From Rugamonas fusca (GTDB lineage: Bacteria; Pseudomonadota; Gammaproteobacteria; Burkholderiales; Burkholderiaceae_D), in NCBI RefSeq assembly GCF_014042365.1, contig NZ_JACEZS010000033.1, forward strand, positions 1 to 46,874: DNA of 46,874 nucleotides. Reading direction: 5' to 3'. The stretch's first letter is position 1. Every line of letters starts with the position of its first letter. The position numbers and the translations under genes are program-made. A model generated the notes under the pieces. The model did not search any database. It saw only the letters and a program-made list of their open reading frames with translations, and was not told the DNA's origin. This document shows, piece after piece, positions 1-7,758 of the stretch.

Positions 1-810
1 CGCCAGGCTCATGCCGGCGGTGGCGAAGACCAGGGGAAACAAGCCCCAGACCATGCCGTCGTTCAGATTGTTGACAAGCCCCGCTTGGCTGACACTGGAC
101 AGATTTCGATCGGTCAGCGAGGCACGGTGAAAAATTTCGCTTTGGCTTGGCAGTGCTAACCCGCCCCCAGCGTGGTGCGTTCGTACTTCGTGAGCCACAA
201 AATGCCGAGTCTCGCGGACTACCAGCATCGAGAGCATCAAGCCGAGGATCACATAGATCACCCCGAGGTAGAAAGGCTGCGGCCGCAGTCCATAAAGAGA
301 CGCCAACCAGCCGGTGGCAAGCGCGCTCCCCGCCACCGCAAAGTAGCCTGCAAACTCGTTGAGTCCCATCGCAAGGCCACGCTGCTTTGGCCCAACCAGA
401 TCGATCTTCATGATGACGGTGGTAGACCAGGTAAGACCCTGACTCACGCCCAGCAATACATTGGCGGCGACGATCCAGTTCCAATCAGGTGCCCACATTA
501 AGACAAAAGGAACCGGAATAGCAACCAGCCATCCGGCGACCAAGATGTGCTTGCGACCATGGCGGTCGGCAAGCCGTCCCGCGAAGTAATTGGTCAGCGC
601 CTTGGTGACGCCGAAGACGACGATAAAGGAAAGAATAGCGGCCCGCGCCTTGATGTGGAACTCTTGCTCGGCAATGGCTGGTAGGATACTTCGCTCCAGA
701 CCCACCATTGCGCCGACGAAGGCATTGACCAAAACCAGCAGTGAGAACTGCCCCAAGTTTTCACGCAGCCCGAGACGGATGGCGGTCGTGTTCACAATTC
801 GGCTCTCCAT
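1..810 (-). CDS. MFS transporter (C-terminal part outside the window)
   Basis: Reading the minus strand from ATG at 810 gives 270 codons without a stop, running off the left edge. The protein has alternating hydrophobic helices and the MFS loop 2-3 signature at about residues 75-90 (GRLADRHGRKHILVAG), so it is a secondary transporter in the inner membrane. At least seven membrane segments are visible (first near residues 20-45, last near the window edge). The substrate cannot be told. The start gives MESRIVNTTAIRLGLREN; the upstream sequence has no convincing Shine-Dalgarno, so a weakly translated or slightly different start is possible. It is not clearly in an operon; the upstream 100 bases are AT-rich and probably hold its promoter. 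Confidence 0.85.
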   Translation of the reverse strand, partial: MESRIVNTTAIRLGLRENLGQFSLLVLVNAFVGAMVGLERSILPAIAEQEFHIKARAAILSFIVVFGVTKALTNYFAGRLADRHGRKHILVAGWLVAIPVPFVLMWAPDWNWIVAANVLLGVSQGLTWSTTVIMKIDLVGPKQRGLAMGLNEFAGYFAVAGSALATGWLASLYGLRPQPFYLGVIYVILGLMLSMLVVRETRHFVAHEVRTHHAGGGLALPSQSEIFHRASLTDRNLSSVSQAGLVNNLNDGMVWGLFPLVFATAGMSLA

Positions 811-910
811 GTCGAGGTAAAATCACACCATGGCTTCCATCTCGGCTGGACATGCATAGTGGTCTAAAAAACGGGAAAGGCCCTATTCTAGCTACAAACG
901 AATCGGACAC

Positions 911-1309
911 CATGCATTCCACAACACCCAGCGCCTTCAACAGGGCGTTTCGCTTCTCGTTCCGCCGGGTACACAACATGGAGCGCAGCGCTGCGTGGCC
1001 ATATAGTTTCGTGTTTGCTAATTGCTGGGAAGTGCTATGGGCGTCCAGGACTACGTAAATCATGTTGTGGTAAAACGCGCCACGGCCATACTCGCCAACT
1101 TCCTGAGGGTCCGCCGACGCTTGCAACTCGGCCAAGAGGTCGACCACTACCCGGACTTCCTTTTTCCTGAACGGGATGGCCGCGCTGAGCTTGGCAAGGA
1201 GCGCCGCTTTGACGCTGGCAATGACAGCATCCGTATCGTGACCGCAGATGGCGAACTGTGGATTTTCCCCGATGGCTACCGACTTCTGCTACCACGCCCG
1301 CAAAAATAA
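911..1309. repeat. Duplicated cassette, copy 1 (second copy at 10414-10806)
   Basis: This block matches 10414-10806 along its length: a shared CATGCATCC-like start, a hairpin around CGCCTTCAACAGGGCG followed by a pyrimidine-rich tract (TTTCGCTTCTCGTT), a promoter-like stretch, the segment AATTGCTGGG, and a 90-codon gene. Similarity stops right after the stop codons. The gap between the copies is about 9.1 kb, so this is a dispersed direct duplication and not a tandem one. Confidence 0.75.
1037..1309 (+). CDS. Unknown 90-residue protein, paralogue A
   Basis: Family not recognised. The protein is small and basic in its first half (VKRATAILANFLRVRRRLQ), followed by a conserved central stretch HYPDFLFPERDGRAELGKERRF and a C-terminal part DGELWIFPDGYRLLLPR. 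The second copy at 10534-10806 keeps the central motif almost unchanged while the rest has diverged, which indicates selection on the protein. The ATG at 1037 is preferred over the TTG at 1022 because GGGAAG lies just upstream and both copies have the same arrangement. The upstream hairpin with pyrimidine tract could be a terminator of older upstream transcription or an attenuator. No signal peptide or membrane segment is seen. Confidence 0.6.
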   Translation: MGVQDYVNHVVVKRATAILANFLRVRRRLQLGQEVDHYPDFLFPERDGRAELGKERRFDAGNDSIRIVTADGELWIFPDGYRLLLPRPQK

Positions 1310-1641
1310 ATCACGACCGATACAATGCAGGCGGACGCCATCGCGGCGTTGGAAGTACTAACTGGGCGAGACATAACCAGCGTGACCACGGCCAGCACCG
1401 CCCTGCCCGCGACAGGTAACATCGGCCCGTTGGGCTTGCCGATCGGCTGGTGGTAGTTCTTCACCAGCTCGTCAAAGAAGTCCCGGCCCAGCGCCTGCAC
1501 GACGACGGCAGGGACGCGGAACTCGCCATTGCTGACGGCGACCGGCTGGCCGTTGGCCATGGCGGCCACGGAATCGCTGGTGCCGCTGCCCGGCCCCTGG
1601 ATCATGCCGCCGTTGGCGAGACAATTATCGTCCGCGATCAA
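1276..1641 (-). pseudogene. Fragment of a phage structural or tail-associated protein
   Basis: The minus-strand frame reads ANGGMIQGPGSGTSDSVAAM, then VSNGEFRVPAVVVQALGRDFFDELV. The GPGSGTSDS plus NGEFVVPA pattern is typical of a repeat-like segment in tail or virion proteins of many prophages, where it ends a larger protein. Only about 90 residues fit; the N-terminal body of the protein is missing and a stop lies just upstream. A second, more decayed copy lies at about 6150-6460. The C-terminal end overlaps paralogue A's stop region on the other strand, which suggests an insertion or deletion junction here. Function is lost in all likelihood. Confidence 0.55.
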
Positions 1642-1808
1642 TCAGCCAGTGCGAATCAGGTTTTCAGCAGTCACCACCTGTATAACAAAGGCCGCCTCGG
1701 CGACGGTGCGCTGATACGCAATGAGGGCATGTTGCCTATAGTGCTGGCGAAAGCGGCAGCCGCGCCGGTCTGTAATGTCGAAGGCGCCGGAAATTCCATC
1801 GCCAGCAC

Positions 1809-3764
1809 TCACCCAGCCACAGCGAACGAAAATGCGTTGCGGCCACCACGCTTCGCCCTGTACATTGCCTCATCAGCAGCTTTGAGTAGGGAAGCAGCGC
1901 CATCGCCGTCCGTCGGATAGATGGCGACGCCGATGCTGGCGGAAATGACCAGTTCGTGCAGCCCAATCACAAACGGACGACAAATCTCATCCAGCATCTT
2001 TTGCGCCACTCGCGCTGCATCCTCCTTCCCGTTGATGTCATTGAGGATTGCGGTAAACTCATCGCCACCTAAACGTGCGACGGTATCCGATTCCCTGGCG
2101 CTCGCTGCGAGCCTCGTGGCTGCCATCTTGAGCAGGTCGTCGCCAACATCGTGACCGAATTTGTCGTTTATTTCCTTGAAATGGTCGAGGTCGATGAAGA
2201 GCAGGGCCATCGCCAGCTTGTTGCGGCGGGCGCGGATAATCTCTTGATGCAGGCGATCCATAAACAGCGAGCGGTTCGGCAAGTCGGTGATTGGGTCGTG
2301 ATAGGCTTTGTGATGGATGAACTCCGCAGCCTGCTTGGCCTCGGTAATATCGTTGATAACTCCAACGTAGTGTTCAATACGGCCATTGCCATCGCGTATC
2401 GTTGTGATCGTCTCGCTCACCAGGAACAGGCTGCCGTCTTTGCGACGGTTCCAAATTTCACCATTCCAACAACTGTGTTTGTTGATAGTTTCCCAGATAC
2501 CGCGATAAAAGTCGGCATTGTGCAAGTTTGACTTGATGATGCGCGGATTAGCCCCTATTAACTCTTCAGCGGAGTACCCAGTGATGGCGCAATAGGCTGG
2601 ATTCACCGAGACGATGGCGCCATCGGGATTGGTGGCTACTACACCTTCGCTGATGTTGGAATATACGTTGGCAGCCAAAGTGTGCAGCGTCAGCAGATTA
2701 AATGCATTTTTGATGGCAGACCCAACATCCGACACTTCCCGAACTCGGATGTGTGGGACGGTGACTGACGCCCCCGATCCCAGAGCCATAGCCGGCGCAA
2801 TCAATGCTCGTATGGAACGGGCAAGGTGGCTTGCAAGAATTGACGCCAGGACGACACTGACCGTTATGAGAATAACTATCGTGACCAGCAACAGCAGGAA
2901 TCGCTGCCGCAATTGCGCCGTGAATTGTTGGGTTGGGATACCGATGGCAACGGTCCATTTCGTCCTGGGTGAGCGACTGAAGACAGCGCTGACAGGAATG
3001 CCTTCTAGGGTGTTGGTTTCGACCATGCCTTCCGCCGCCACCTCCATGCGCTGCAACAGCAACGGAACCACTTTTTTGCCGACGAATCTATCTGTTGCGT
3101 GAGTACGCGAGGCAATAACGCCCTGGGTATCAAGAATCGATACTATCCAGTCTGGAGGTAGGTGCTGAGCAAGCGGTATTTGCCCCAGTCGCTCCGGGAA
3201 AATCCCGATGCTGAGGTCATAAATGGCCTTGCCATTCTTAAACACCGGAACATCAATGCTCACAACCGGCCGGTGTAGCGCGCCGCCAACGTAAACGTCC
3301 GATATGACCGGCTTCATCGTCTTGAAGACTTGTTGCAATTGCTTTGGATTGCCGTGGCGCGGTAATGGGCCGGGAAACGGACGTATGGTGTTGACTAACT
3401 GCTGCCCCATCTCGTCGCTGAGAACAAAGTTGTTGCCGATTTCGGTTTGTTGCAGCAGGTCCGTTGCATGTTCATAGAACGTAGCAAAGTCTCCTGAGAA
3501 CAAATACCCAGAAGTAGCCATCGCCTGTGCGGCAGCTTGGGCCTTCAGAAGTTCGGCGTCCACCGCCTGCGCCATGGCACGCGCCGTCTGGATAGTATCG
3601 ACCTCTAACTGGACACGTTCTCTCTGGTAGGAGATGTAGAGAATGGCCGACGCCCCGAACACACCAGGTAGGAGACAAGCCAGAACAAGCGAAATTAGGA
3701 TAGTACGAACCGAAACAGACCAGCGTATGGCAGCAGGACTTGGATTTCTCGATTCTTCTGGCAC
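1809..3764 (-). CDS. Membrane-bound diguanylate cyclase with periplasmic sensor, PAS and GGDEF domains
   Basis: Makes c-di-GMP from two GTP. A transmembrane helix near residues 19-46 is followed by a periplasmic sensor region of about 240 residues (dCache-like: LLQQTEIGNNFVLSDEMGQQLV, later DWIVSILDTQGVIASR), a second helix near 286-312 (LLVTIVILITVSVVLASILA), a linker that may be HAMP-like, a PAS domain near 370-480 (SNISEGVVATNPDGAIVSVNPAYC), and a GGDEF domain with the intact catalytic motif GGDEF at 566-570. RESD five residues upstream of that motif is a canonical RxxD inhibitory I-site, so product inhibition is expected. No EAL domain is present. It stands alone, between prophage fragments, and may be cargo of the accessory region or an old chromosomal gene. 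Confidence 0.93.
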   Translation of the reverse strand: MPEESRNPSPAAIRWSVSVRTILISLVLACLLPGVFGASAILYISYQRERVQLEVDTIQTARAMAQAVDAELLKAQAAAQAMATSGYLFSGDFATFYEHATDLLQQTEIGNNFVLSDEMGQQLVNTIRPFPGPLPRHGNPKQLQQVFKTMKPVISDVYVGGALHRPVVSIDVPVFKNGKAIYDLSIGIFPERLGQIPLAQHLPPDWIVSILDTQGVIASRTHATDRFVGKKVVPLLLQRMEVAAEGMVETNTLEGIPVSAVFSRSPRTKWTVAIGIPTQQFTAQLRQRFLLLLVTIVILITVSVVLASILASHLARSIRALIAPAMALGSGASVTVPHIRVREVSDVGSAIKNAFNLLTLHTLAANVYSNISEGVVATNPDGAIVSVNPAYCAITGYSAEELIGANPRIIKSNLHNADFYRGIWETINKHSCWNGEIWNRRKDGSLFLVSETITTIRDGNGRIEHYVGVINDITEAKQAAEFIHHKAYHDPITDLPNRSLFMDRLHQEIIRARRNKLAMALLFIDLDHFKEINDKFGHDVGDDLLKMAATRLAASARESDTVARLGGDEFTAILNDINGKEDAARVAQKMLDEICRPFVIGLHELVISASIGVAIYPTDGDGAASLLKAADEAMYRAKRGGRNAFSFAVAG

Positions 3765-3817
3765 ACCCTACCTCGCCGAATATATTTACCAACAGTGTAA
3801 GCGAAGAGGTCTATTTC

Positions 3818-4108
3818 TTAGTGGAATTTTTTTGGAACGGCATCATGTCGATGGTTTACCGTGGCTCTGTTGCACGCATTCAGTCGGGGGCCACCCGGTT
3901 TCAATACGCGCAACGCCTTAGCCCACACACCCACTCGATGGGTGATGTCGCCACCGCTCAACTGCATGCCTATGAAGCCCATGGTGATGCGCGACCAGCC
4001 ACCAAGTGCGCTCAGGTTAACCGAAGCTGGTCCGCTGCCGCCCTTTTTGCCCGCCGTCAGGTGGTACGGCGGGTCGGTCACGATGGCCTCCATGCTTTCG
4101 GCCGGCAT
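3818..4108 (-). pseudogene. Fragment of a phage-type N6-adenine DNA methyltransferase
   Basis: The minus strand reads MPAESMEAIVTDPPYHLTAGKKGGSG followed by a stretch ending ALRVLKPGG. DPPY is the catalytic motif IV of N6-adenine methylases and LKPGG is a typical later element of the same fold. The N-terminal SAM-binding entry and everything after LKPGG are missing; the last 25 residues look like random read-through. It abuts the Rha-like fragment at 4017-4424 in another frame, so the two old genes have been joined by a deletion. A working enzyme is very unlikely. Confidence 0.7.
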
Positions 4109-4424
4109 GTTGCGCGTGCATGCGCAGCAACAGCGTCTGCTGGTCCAGGGCGATGTAGGCCGCCATGGCGTTGAAGGCGGCGATGTACGCTTCCTTGAAG
4201 GCCATCGCCGCCTCGCCAGTAAAGCCCATGACCAGCATCACGAAGCCGTCCTTGGTCATCTTGACCATGCGCTGAATGTTGCCACGCCCATCAACATATT
4301 CATGCGGCTGAAAATTCAGCCGCATGAAATCATGAGAACAGTTCAGCATATCGTAGGCGCGCAGCACGTTCTTGTGTCGCTTGCCGAAGCTCTTGACGAC
4401 CGTCAGCGAGTCCGTAGGCTGTGG
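4017..4424 (-). pseudogene. Phage regulatory protein of the Rha family, truncated at both ends
   Basis: Open on the minus strand from just after a TAG at 4427. It reads TVVKSFGKRHKNVLRAYDML, then a NFQPHEY region, then MVKMTKDGFVMLVMGFTGEA and FKEAYIAAFNAMAAY. These are the hallmark blocks of phage Rha proteins (phage_pRha family), which interfere with infection of hosts lacking integration host factor. The usual first 15-20 residues with the start codon are absent, and after QQTLLLR the frame leaves the family and overlaps the methylase fragment. Both neighbours point to a decayed lambdoid or Mu-like prophage segment. Confidence 0.75.
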
Positions 4425-4730
4425 CTATAATGAGCCACATGTGCCCACCAAGACTCACCCTGGTACCACCGCCACCCAGCTTGAAGCTGGACACTCCGCT
4501 GTCGTTGACTTGGCGCGACGGGTCCGCGCTGCATGTAACGGAAAGGGGAATATTGCTGTTGGACGCTACGGCACCGTACTTGGTCAATCCCGGCCCGCCA
4601 ACTTCGTCGCCGATGAGCCTAATCCACTCGTCGGACAAGTAGCAGTCCCCGACACGGTACGATCCCGTCGTTGCGGACGTCAGTCCTCGTGCTGTAGCAT
4701 GAGGGCTGCCTCCCACCACCAGCACCCGCC
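4425..4730. other. Stretch with no assignable gene
   Basis: Open frames exist on both strands (for example a 70-codon plus-strand frame from ATG at 4430 and a longer minus-strand frame), but neither has a good ribosome site nor a recognisable motif. It may be more eroded prophage sequence. Confidence 0.4.
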
Positions 4731-4964
4731 ATGAAGCGTTCTCGCTATGCCGATCAACCAAGAGCCTACGCCATGCATCGCATGACAGTAGCGATTGATC
4801 GCATGATCGCCGCCACCACCCCGGAGGGTAAGCGCCGTGCTGCCCAGTGGGCTGCGGCATGGGGCGTAGCGTCTGGCAGCCCTGTTCCACACACCATTAA
4901 GCTTCGTCCCAGACCGCAGCATAGGCATGCCACATCCTCAGTCGGACTGGCCGCACCGAAGTAG
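4731..4964 (+). CDS. Small hypothetical protein (77 residues)
   Basis: Family not recognised. The product is basic, with a helical core MHRMTVAIDRMIAATTPEGKRRAAQWAAAWG and a Pro/Arg-rich tail. The composition looks more protein-like than the neighbouring frames, and no other frame is as long here. There is no strong ribosome binding site, so the coding call is only moderate. It lies between phage debris and the stress-type gene at 5168. Confidence 0.4.
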   Translation: MKRSRYADQPRAYAMHRMTVAIDRMIAATTPEGKRRAAQWAAAWGVASGSPVPHTIKLRPRPQHRHATSSVGLAAPK

Positions 4965-5167
4965 CTGGACGGCACCACAGCAGCCCCTATCGATATCTAA
5001 AATCTTGCGCAGGGCAGGCTTTTTCTTCAACGACAGATACCCGCAAAGTACCGAGTGTTCACCCTGTGTTCGCGCCGTTCAAACTGCTATGCTGTATTCA
5101 TGCAGGTGGCGCGTAAGTGGATCAGTTGACTGATCGCGGCTGCACGCCGCAACTGAGGGAGTTAATC

Positions 5168-6112
5168 ATGACACATACTCTGGCAGCCGTATTTGATAAT
5201 CGTGCTGATGCAAACGGCGCCCGCGAAGCACTGATAGATGCCGGCTTTGATGTTGCATCCATTCAACTGAGCGATTCTGCTACTGTCGCCGGCGCTGGAC
5301 AGCAATTCGATGCTATCGTTAGCTCGAACGAAGCTGGCGATGCCATCGCCGACAAGATTAAACACTTCTTCAGTAGGTGCTTTGACACCGACTACCGCGA
5401 ACACCGCATTTATTCCGAGGCTATAGAGCGGGGGTGTGTAGTCTTGACCATCCAGGCAGTTAGCCGTGAACAAGCCAGGAACGCGGCGGTCATTGTCGAT
5501 ACCTTCGGACCGTTGGATATCAACCAGCAACAAGCCCGATGGGGTGCTGGCGAATGGGCTGGCATCAAGATGGAGCAAGGCAGCGTACCCAATCCTCAGC
5601 CAGATGTCGGCTTACAACAACGTTCACAGCAACAACGCGACATGTTGCAAACAGCGCAAAGGGGGGCGCAGGAAATGGTGCAGTCGACGCAGTCCGAGTC
5701 ATCTGCCTCTCGGCAGGGAATGCAGGAGGCGGGGGCGATGCAACGTGCTGTGTCCGAAGCGGAGTTACCGCACGACGCGGCCTCCCGGCTCGACAACAGC
5801 AGACGCCTGCCGCCCACGCCCAATCAGGGCAGCTTGAACATACAGCGTGGCGACAGCCTAGGCATCAGCGAGGACACGTACTTCCGCGCTCACTGGCTGG
5901 ACACTTTTTCCTACATGGGTGGCACTTATCAAGAGTACGACCCCGCGTATCGATACGGTGCATCGATGGCGAACCGCGCAACCTATCAAGGTAGCGCCTG
6001 GGAGGATGCCGAACCAGAATTGCGAGAATCCTGGGAGCGCGACTATCCGGCATCACGCTGGGACAAGGTAAAAGAGGCGGTACGTGCAGGATGGGTGCGC
6101 ATGACGAAATAG
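5168..6112 (+). CDS. YflT-like general stress protein with conserved C-terminal region
   Basis: 314 residues from ATG at 5168, chosen over the longer upstream frame because GAGGGAG sits 7 bases before it. Residues 1-120 (HTLAAVFDNRADANGAREALIDAGFD, with a second part CVVLTIQAVSREQARNAAVIVDTFG) match the alternating strand-helix pattern of the YflT / general stress protein 17M domain. A Gln/Ser-rich linker (about 135-225) follows, and the C-terminus (DTYFRAHWLDTF, then WEDAEPELRESWER and the final WDKVKEAVRAGW) resembles the tail found in many proteobacterial stress-associated proteins of this class. Biochemical role is not known; it is presumably cytoplasmic and induced by stress. It stands alone with about 200 bases of upstream sequence that probably hold its promoter. 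Confidence 0.8.
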   Translation: MTHTLAAVFDNRADANGAREALIDAGFDVASIQLSDSATVAGAGQQFDAIVSSNEAGDAIADKIKHFFSRCFDTDYREHRIYSEAIERGCVVLTIQAVSREQARNAAVIVDTFGPLDINQQQARWGAGEWAGIKMEQGSVPNPQPDVGLQQRSQQQRDMLQTAQRGAQEMVQSTQSESSASRQGMQEAGAMQRAVSEAELPHDAASRLDNSRRLPPTPNQGSLNIQRGDSLGISEDTYFRAHWLDTFSYMGGTYQEYDPAYRYGASMANRATYQGSAWEDAEPELRESWERDYPASRWDKVKEAVRAGWVRMTK

Positions 6113-6149
6113 TTTTTTGGTTTAAACACCATGGCCAGCATCTCGAGGC

Positions 6150-6460
6150 CACGCGCCGTGCAGGAAACGCTGACGCTGGGCGCTCCGTTCAGCGTGACCC
6201 CGACCAGCACCGCAGCAGCACCCTAGCGGCAGTGGTCAGTATCGGCCCGTTGGACTTGCCCGTGGGCGTGAGGTAGTTCCGTACCAATTCATCGAAGAAG
6301 TCCCGTCCTAGCGCCTATACGACAGCCGCGGGGGCACCGAACACATCGTTGTTGATGGCGACCGACTGATCATTGGCAATGGCGCCAGGGAGTCGCTGGT
6401 GCCGATTCGCGCCCCCTGGATCGCGCCGCCGTTGGCGAGGCGGCTTTTTTGTTGAAGGCC
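6150..6460 (-). pseudogene. Second, more decayed copy of the phage GTSDS-motif gene
   Basis: The minus strand shows LANGGAIQGA, GTSDS, and then, after a frameshift and a stop, ALGRDFFDELVRNYLTPTGKSNGP. These follow the copy at 1276-1641 nearly residue for residue, but here they lie in two or more frames. Nucleotide similarity to 1340-1630 is obvious by eye. The gene is dead. It continues, after another shift near an A-run at about 6445-6450, into the frame at 6476-6880. Confidence 0.6.
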
Positions 6461-6475
6461 GATACGCCCAGCAGA

Positions 6476-6880
6476 CTATTCAACGTGCAGCCCTGCATCA
6501 GGTCGTGTACCGGGCTGCTTGTTCATCGCGGTTGGGGCCAAGCCCATGCCGGTCAGGTTGTAGCCGTTCAGGTTGTCGGGCTGATTGGCCACGTTCGTGA
6601 AGCGGCCTCCCTGGCGCAGGATGACGCGAGCGTCACCTGCGTGGCTGGCCGGGATGGTCGGGTAGCGCTGCTTCGGTGGCTGACCTGGCCGGATGGGATA
6701 GCCGCAGTCGGCGTGGCGAATAGGAGCGATCAGGTCGAGGTCAGCGTAGGCCGCCGCCTGGATGCTGTTCGGGCGAGCCGTCTCAATGCTATGGTGCCGG
6801 ACGTGGCGGGCATGGGCGGCATGGGCCGCTACATGGTGCTGGGCGGTTGCAAACCTGATGTTTGCCCCCCCCCAGCTGTC
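6476..6880 (-). pseudogene. Upstream part of the decayed phage structural gene
   Basis: An open minus-strand frame of about 134 codons without a start, beginning just after a TAG at 6883 and ending with TAG at 6478. It reads ARPNSIQAAAYADLDLIAP, then GRFTNVANQPDNLNGYNLTGMGL. It looks like genuine protein, but the family is not recognised. Together with 6150-6460 it probably was one phage virion gene read leftwards. A run of nine G on the coding strand (6865-6873) near its start is another place where the frame may have been lost. Confidence 0.45.
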
Positions 6881-6942
6881 CTATCAGGGCAAGGCGAGAG
6901 GCCGAAGGCTTCTCTTATTCCGCCCCAACTAGAAGGTCGTCG

Positions 6943-7149
6943 TTAGGACAGGTCAGAACTCACATTTCTCAAAGTTCTAATAAGCTCCTCTGCGGCACTT
7001 CTTGGCCAACCTCGAAACTCAATATCCGCTTCCCGAGCAATCCGTCTAGTCAATTGGAACGCAGGATGCCCGTCCGGGTCGCGCTTGATTGGGGCGACTC
7101 CTTCAGTCGGTGCAGGCGACGCCAACGGGGCAGAATTCAATGTGGACAT
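6943..7149 (-). CDS. Small hypothetical protein (68 residues)
   Basis: Family not recognised. It reads MSTLNSAPLASPAPTEGVAP and then a helical segment HPAFQLTRRIAREADIEFRG ending AAEELIRTLRNVSSDLS. GAAGG lies about 9 bases before the ATG. It overlaps the preceding small gene (7103-7309) by 47 bases, as in translationally coupled small operons. It is the last of three minus-strand genes that diverge from the serine recombinase gene at 7759. An excision or accessory role is possible but unproven. Confidence 0.45.
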   Translation of the reverse strand: MSTLNSAPLASPAPTEGVAPIKRDPDGHPAFQLTRRIAREADIEFRGWPRSAAEELIRTLRNVSSDLS

Positions 7150-7309
7150 GATGAGCCTTCAGTTCTTGCCACGTTTGTAGTACGCCTGTTGAGTTTAAAG
7201 CCACTTCGTACTTAGTCAAGGCAATGGCGATGGCGATGGCGGCCATCAATTCTGGGATGGACAGGACGCCAATCCTTCCGGGGCCGGATGTCGCCGGCAT
7301 CATAGACAT
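7103..7309 (-). CDS. Small hypothetical protein (68 residues)
   Basis: Family not recognised. The product has an Ala/Ile-rich helix near residues 15-35 (IPELMAAIAIAIALTKYEVA) and two Cys in its tail (FCPVGVACTD). The start is uncertain because no good ribosome site is visible. It lies 35 bases downstream of the 7345-7665 gene and overlaps the next one, so the three probably form one transcript. Confidence 0.4.
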   Translation of the reverse strand: MSMMPATSGPGRIGVLSIPELMAAIAIAIALTKYEVALNSTGVLQTWQELKAHHVHIEFCPVGVACTD

Positions 7310-7344
7310 CCCGGCATCCAGTTACCCTGCACGGCTCCGTCGTT

Positions 7345-7665
7345 TTAGTCAGCATGGCTGATGTCGCGCTGAGCCGCCAGCATGCCGGCCGAGGAGACTA
7401 CAGTATCCGACATGATGTAAGCAATGGCGACAACGTCCTCCACCGTGACAGCAAGCGTGCCGCCCCCCGGCCATGAGGACAGTGCGAAAGAATATTGAAC
7501 CGTCGGGTTCCGTCCTGCCATCGCTGCGGTCAACGCAACTAGCGCGGTCTTCAACGGCACACCAAAATCAGCCAACAACGCCGCAGAAAAAAAAACTCCA
7601 TGCGACGCCGCCAACTCTTTCGCAGTCAACACAAGCAGTTCATCCCGAATTTGCCTCGTTTCCAT
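7345..7665 (-). CDS. Small hypothetical protein (106 residues)
   Basis: The ATG at 7665 is well supported by AAGGAGG seven bases upstream, so this is very likely a real gene; the longer upstream start is not needed. The sequence has an amphipathic helical N-terminus (METRQIRDELLVLTAKELAA), a mixed core with FALSSWPGGGTLAVTVEDVVAI, and no known motif that I recognise. It is transcribed away from the serine recombinase, with under 100 bases between the two starts, so a shared control region is likely. The role is not known. Confidence 0.6.
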   Translation of the reverse strand: METRQIRDELLVLTAKELAASHGVFFSAALLADFGVPLKTALVALTAAMAGRNPTVQYSFALSSWPGGGTLAVTVEDVVAIAYIMSDTVVSSAGMLAAQRDISHAD

Positions 7666-7758
7666 GTCTGGCCTCCTTCCCAGACTCTGGCACGTCGCCA
7701 AGGGAGTATATTGAGGTCGATCAACCCCTGCGCATGTAGTCTTGGGGGCCGCGTCCGT

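Noticed and set aside
1642..1808. Minus-strand words resembling an outer-membrane efflux protein (YQRTVAEAAF)
   Set aside because: Only about 25 residues in a frame with a stop just downstream; too short to separate from chance.
4330..4890. 186-codon minus-strand frame with Gly-rich stretch
   Set aside because: No ribosome site, overlaps the Rha fragment and a more protein-like small plus-strand gene; the stretch may be remnant sequence but I cannot assign it.
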